A DNA stretch of 31,722 nt, from the IMG/VR virus record IMGVR_UViG_3300028837_000761, positions 1-31,722 of that record. One strand, 5' to 3'. Below the pieces are notes generated by a model. The model was not told the origin of the DNA. It ran no database searches and saw only the letters and a list, made by a program, of their open reading frames with translations. The position numbers were made by a program, and so were the translations under genes. This document shows, piece after piece, positions 29,169 to 31,722 of this stretch; position 1 is the first letter of the stretch, and each line of letters begins with the position of its first letter. This DNA is from a virus.

Positions 29169-29672
29169 CTACTCTCCTGTGTTGGTCACGATGTCAGCAA
29201 AGGGTCGCAGTCGACCCTGGTCCATGACGGGTTGCGGCCCTACGCCACGATGGAAATCGAGCAGGTACTGATGCTTCTCCCAGTCCTCGCGAGTCGCGTA
29301 CCCACACGCGGTAATCGTTGCCGGGGCTGAACGAAGACAGAGCACGGCCAGATCGAAGTCGCGCGCACCCTGGTACACCGGGATAATGAGTCTCCCGCCG
29401 CCGTAGATCGTCGCCTTCACCTCTACTCGCCTACCATCCGGGAGTACGAGATCGACGCCACCGTCACCGCCGGCCCCGTGGTCCTCGAATACCGGGTCCT
29501 CGGGGATGCCGACCCACTCGCAGACCGCCCACTCCGAAGCGACCCCGATACGCTCATTCCGCACTCGATCCGGGCCGACCGTCCGGGTTTGCGGATGGTT
29601 CGCAATGCGGCGGTCCGCCTCCGTCACGATCCGCTCAACCTCGGGCCATGAGAACCTACGCTCGAATCTCAT
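29169..29672 (-). CDS. PD-(D/E)XK nuclease-like protein
   Basis: 167 residues from ATG 29672 (ATGA overlap; a GTG 4 codons earlier is an alternative). The core shows an early Glu47 in ASEWAVCEW, then GGVDLVLPDGRRVEVKAT with Asp74 and Glu84-x-Lys86, the D and E-x-K residues of the PD-(D/E)XK fold. This fold is used by restriction, Holliday-junction and host-DNA-degrading nucleases. Residues 140-158 (FHRGVGPQPVMDQGRLRPF) are encoded by copy 2 of the 60-bp repeat. The product could degrade host DNA, process phage DNA or act in defence or counter-defence; which is unknown. Confidence 0.7.
   Translation of the reverse strand: MRFERRFSWPEVERIVTEADRRIANHPQTRTVGPDRVRNERIGVASEWAVCEWVGIPEDPVFEDHGAGGDGGVDLVLPDGRRVEVKATIYGGGRLIIPVYQGARDFDLAVLCLRSAPATITACGYATREDWEKHQYLLDFHRGVGPQPVMDQGRLRPFADIVTNTGE
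29198..29257. repeat. 60-bp direct repeat, copy 2
   Basis: Identical to 28636-28695 and in the same orientation, 562 bp away. It lies near the 3' end of the nuclease-like gene and includes the hairpin (29202-29217). The frame used here differs from that in copy 1. Confidence 0.95.
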
Positions 29673-29908
29673 TCTGGCACCCACTCGATCTCGACGTAGA
29701 CCTCTCTACGCAGAACCTTGTGACAGACGTAGAGCACCTCATGCACATCGTCGTCATCCTCGGCCTGAGCCAGGTCGACGTTCTCGCCCACGCGCGGGGC
29801 TGCATCCACGGCATAGGAGCCGATCTGGCGGCCCTCCAGGTCGGGGTGCCTCGACAACTGCAGCGGGGACGCCCCCGCGTGATCGCGACACCAGACGACG
29901 AGTCTCAT
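29669..29908 (-). CDS. Small hypothetical protein
   Basis: 79 residues, start in an ATGA overlap with the deoxyribosyltransferase-like gene. Strand-rich: MRLVVWCRDHAG at the start, a Gly/Ala middle (IGSYAVDAAPRVGENVDLAQ), an acidic patch EDDDD (about 51-55) and VLYVCHKVLRREVYVEIEWV at the end. The pattern suggests a small beta-barrel or alpha/beta fold. No family recognised. Coupling on both sides supports it as a gene. Confidence 0.5.
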   Translation of the reverse strand: MRLVVWCRDHAGASPLQLSRHPDLEGRQIGSYAVDAAPRVGENVDLAQAEDDDDVHEVLYVCHKVLRREVYVEIEWVPE

Positions 29909-30345
29909 AGGCGCAGCGCCTCCACCACCTCATCCATGTCCAGGCAGAGGTGGTCGATGAGCCCGTACATCAGCTCGGGCTCGCCGTTCGCGAGCAGCGC
30001 GACAGTGCGCTTGTGCGCGCCGGCCATGAATCCGATCTCCAGGTGCGAGGAGCTGCCCGCCGGCAGCACCAGCAGCCCAGCGTCGCAGCCCAGTAGCGCC
30101 TGGAAGTCCCGCCGGAAGCCATCCTGTGCGACCGGGTGATTCAACCCTTCGCGAAGCTGCTCGGGGCTCCACCCCCTCCAGTCCGGGTCGATCTCCGACC
30201 AGTGGAAGCCCTCATTGCCGGGCGCGGGGTGTCGGAAGTCGTAGACCCCGAACCCCTCCGAGCGCAGCCGCATTACGACGGGCTCCTGGATCGGATTGCG
30301 CCAGGACGACGCGACGTAGATCAGCGGTCGAGCGAGGTCGCCCAT
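29905..30345 (-). CDS. Nucleoside 2-deoxyribosyltransferase-like protein
   Basis: 146 residues. ATG 30345 overlaps the upstream stop (TGATG) and has AAGGAGGT before it; the longer frame upstream is Gly/Arg shadow sequence. IYVASSWRN (9-17) is the family's N-terminal strand motif, VYDFRHP follows (34-40), and LLVLPAGSSSHLEIGFMAGA (91-110) holds the expected catalytic Glu103. These enzymes transfer deoxyribose between bases or hydrolyse nucleotides; in phages they may alter nucleotide pools, support base modification or act on signalling nucleotides. Reaction and substrate cannot be fixed from sequence. Confidence 0.72.
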   Translation of the reverse strand: MGDLARPLIYVASSWRNPIQEPVVMRLRSEGFGVYDFRHPAPGNEGFHWSEIDPDWRGWSPEQLREGLNHPVAQDGFRRDFQALLGCDAGLLVLPAGSSSHLEIGFMAGAHKRTVALLANGEPELMYGLIDHLCLDMDEVVEALRL

Positions 30346-31016
30346 CAGCTCGTCACCTCCTTCACCTGGGCCAGGAAGTTGTCCAGGATCTCCCGGCGAG
30401 CCCGAAGCTGCACCTCGCGCTCCTGGCCGACAGCGACGGCCTCCGCGCGCTCGATGCGGAGGTCCCGCAGGTCCGACAGGACCCGGCCGTGCTCCAGCTC
30501 GACGGCGCGCTTGAGCTTCGCGACCGCAGTCTCGATCCCGGCTGCCAGGTCGAGCGCCTCGGTCGACACGCGGTCCCAGGGGTGGTCCGCCACCGCCTCC
30601 TGAGCCTCCGTGACGTGGACGATCATGCCGTACTCGGTGTGCTCGATCCCTGCGACCTGCAGCGAGCGCTGCCCCTGATCCGGCGCGAGGCCGTGCAGGA
30701 TCACCCCCCGAACGCGCTCCGACCCCCGGGGGTCGATCTGGGGATCGCGGCCCGTCACGTCGTCCGAGCACCTCCCCGGTGCGGGCAGCGGCTCGGGCTC
30801 GTCCGAGAGGACAGCCGTCTCGAACCCCCACCCCGAGGCGAGCACCCGGGCCGGGCGGCCCACCAGCTCCCGGAACGCCGCGTTCACCGCGTTCCGCATC
30901 GGGAGGTCCGGGCCGACCATCGCCGGATTCTCAGCCAGGCCCGTTCTCTCCGCGGGCGACACCGGCCCGACCTTGCACCCCCAGTACGTCTCCTGAGGTA
31001 GATCCTCTTTCTCCAT
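30345..31016 (-). CDS. Hypothetical early protein
   Basis: 223 residues. ATG 31016 overlaps the stop of the first operon gene (TGATG), with a G-rich SD-like run upstream. The N-terminal half has PDLPMRNAVNAAFRELVGRP, then VLASGWGFETAVLSDEPEPL, which reads like a small alpha/beta domain of unknown family. The C-terminal half (about 150-220) is a long charged helix (LDLAAGIETAVAKLKRAVEL, then SDLRDLRIERAEAVAVGQER) likely to form a coiled coil. Function unknown. Confidence 0.55.
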   Translation of the reverse strand: MEKEDLPQETYWGCKVGPVSPAERTGLAENPAMVGPDLPMRNAVNAAFRELVGRPARVLASGWGFETAVLSDEPEPLPAPGRCSDDVTGRDPQIDPRGSERVRGVILHGLAPDQGQRSLQVAGIEHTEYGMIVHVTEAQEAVADHPWDRVSTEALDLAAGIETAVAKLKRAVELEHGRVLSDLRDLRIERAEAVAVGQEREVQLRARREILDNFLAQVKEVTS

Positions 31017-31180
31017 CAGCCGCCCCCGCCCTGGCTCGGCAGCGAGGCGTCGATCGCAGTGGCGATCTCGTCCTGCGCCGCGCGCAGCCAGCTCCGGTAC
31101 TCCTCCGGCGTGCAATGCACCGCGGCCATCTCACTCAGGAACTTCTGAGTGATCGCGTCGAATTGCTCATCCAACCCCAT
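31016..31180 (-). CDS. 54-residue early protein, first gene of the minus-strand unit
   Basis: ATG 31180 with a strong SD (CAGGAGGAG) about 25 nt downstream of the predicted transcription start of the right-end promoter. Begins MGLDEQFDAITQKFLSEMAA, contains a helical PEEYRSWLRAAQDEIATAID and ends in Gly-Gly-Gly-Gly. It couples to the next gene by TGATG. Small acidic early proteins of this kind often inhibit or redirect host proteins, but no family is recognised. Confidence 0.6.
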   Translation of the reverse strand: MGLDEQFDAITQKFLSEMAAVHCTPEEYRSWLRAAQDEIATAIDASLPSQGGGG

Positions 31181-31211
31181 TTGGCTCCTCCTGCCGTTTT
31201 ACGTCTGATTG

Positions 31212-31240
31212 TGCATACGAAACTTCCAGACGGTTGTCAA
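31212..31240 (-). promoter_or_regulatory. Sigma70-like early promoter
   Basis: Minus-strand TTGACA (plus 31235-31240), a perfect -35, is followed after exactly 17 bp by TATGCA (plus 31212-31217), a -10 matching at the first three positions. Upstream of the -35 an A-rich tract (plus 31244-31283, with runs of eight and five A on the minus strand) resembles an UP element. Transcription would begin near 31205 and reach the first SD about 15 nt later. Host RNA polymerase could therefore start the early genes. Confidence 0.65.
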
Positions 31241-31530
31241 CGCCTTGGCTTTTCGTTCGTTATTTTTCGGTTTTTTTTGGTGCAAAAGCGAAACTGCGGC
31301 GTAAGTGAGGCGAAAGAGGGGGCGGATAGGAAGGGAGGCCCCTGGCCTTGGCCTCGACCCCATGGGACCCATCGGGGGGTCGCCCCCGGGGGAGTCGAGA
31401 AAGCTGAGTAAGGACGGGTAGTTACGGATCTTCGCCAGAGTGCCGCCCCTGGACCCCCGCGGGAAACAGTCAGTGCCGACTGCCCCGAGGGATGCGCTTT
31501 CCGTTCGTGTCCCCCCGGGTAAGCTACGGT

Positions 31531-31665
31531 TAGCGCCACGCCAGCGCTTTAGACTGCCCGATAGTGACACGCCAGCGGTACAATCGGAGGCTAGTGTTAC
31601 GCTTCTGGAGCAGAAGCGATACAGGCTCCGATCGGCCAAACCGACCCGGATCGGTCAACGCCAGC
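31531..31665. repeat. Spaced imperfect repeats (TAGyGnnACGCC type)
   Basis: Related blocks start at 31531 (TAGCGCCACGCCAGC), 31562 (TAGTGACACGCCAGC), 31592 (TAGTGTTACGCTTCT) and 31651 (TCGGTCAACGCCAGC). Three share ACGCCAGC exactly. Spacings are 31, 30 and 59 bp, near multiples of three helical turns, so sites would face the same side of the DNA. This suits an array of protein-binding sites. Confidence 0.55.
31600..31618. other. Perfect 8-bp stem hairpin in the leader
   Basis: CGCTTCTG and CAGAAGCG form a perfect stem with a GAG loop, sitting on the third spaced repeat. No U-tract follows on either strand, so it is not a clear terminator; it could be a protein-binding palindrome. Confidence 0.5.
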
Positions 31666-31722
31666 ACACGCGAAACGTTTGTAAACGGGGACACGTTGGG
31701 GCGTACCATTAAACCCATATAC

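Larger units (their letters stand above)
31181..31722. other. Non-coding right-end leader (542 nt) with repeats and hairpins
   Basis: No convincing gene is present: the longest open frame (31199-31639, minus) runs through the promoter and lacks protein-like composition. The region contains the early promoter, an A/T-rich tract, G/C-rich hairpins (for example GGGGG-TCG-CCCCC at 31375-31387), a group of spaced repeats (31531-31665), an 8-bp stem hairpin (31600-31618) and palindromes near the edge (CCGATCGG 31628-31635, AAACGTTT 31673-31680). It probably combines regulatory and possibly replication or packaging functions. Confidence 0.55.

Noticed and set aside
30346-30831. Upstream extension of the deoxyribosyltransferase-like gene
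   Set aside because: The Gly/Arg-rich extension is the shadow of the gene at 30345-31016; ATG 30345 has a strong SD and begins the conserved fold.
31199-31639. 146-codon minus-strand open frame across the leader
   Set aside because: It would overlap the early promoter and its UP-like tract, ends next to the first gene's SD, and shows Gly/Ser/Arg-rich composition without a start signal.

Overview
The window is a compact stretch of a tailed-phage genome, most likely a podovirus-type (short-tailed) phage of an unidentified Gram-negative host. The Gram-negative assignment rests on an overlapping two-component spanin pair with an outer-membrane lipoprotein. The DNA is GC-rich, almost wholly coding, and genes are packed head to tail with ATGA, GTGA or TGATG overlaps and strong Shine-Dalgarno (SD) sequences. 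No rRNA, tRNA, CRISPR array, integrase or RNA polymerase gene was recognised.

Layout. Three small plus-strand genes (5-1067) meet a minus-strand transcription unit that fills the rest of the window. Reading the minus strand in its own direction, from right to left: a non-coding leader (31181-31722) carries repeated motifs and a sigma70-like promoter. It is followed by small early or accessory genes (24616-31180), including a nucleoside 2-deoxyribosyltransferase-like enzyme, a PD-(D/E)XK nuclease-like protein, an Acb2/Tad1-type cyclic-nucleotide sponge (predicted anti-CBASS), an HTH protein, several small Cys-motif (probably zinc-binding) proteins and an HExxH metallopeptidase-like protein. 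Then come a histone-H1-like basic protein, the terminase small and large subunits, portal, scaffold, major capsid protein, several head or decoration candidates, adaptor, tail fibre, tail nozzle and GNAT-like protein, and large virion (ejection) proteins (6514-24505). Next is a run of four exported proteins including a metallophosphoesterase (2714-6503). Last is a lysis module with an NlpC/P60 hydrolase, membrane proteins and spanins (1029-2705).

How it works together. Early genes near the right-end promoter probably counter host defences and adjust nucleotide or regulatory state. The packaging and morphogenesis block builds the particle, and the lysis block ends the cycle. The scaffold and capsid section has its own candidate promoter, bracketed by two copies of a palindrome (TACYA-N7-TGGTA), which suggests separate control of this section.

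Main points for a second look: the Acb2/Tad1-family gene; a perfect 60-bp direct repeat lying in two genes in two different reading frames; the tandem operator at the scaffold promoter with a possibly leaderless start; the roughly 30-bp-spaced repeats in the right-end leader; and the unusual cassette of signal-peptide-bearing proteins, one a metallophosphoesterase with an inserted tail-protein-like domain. Functions were assigned by reading motifs only; no database search was possible.
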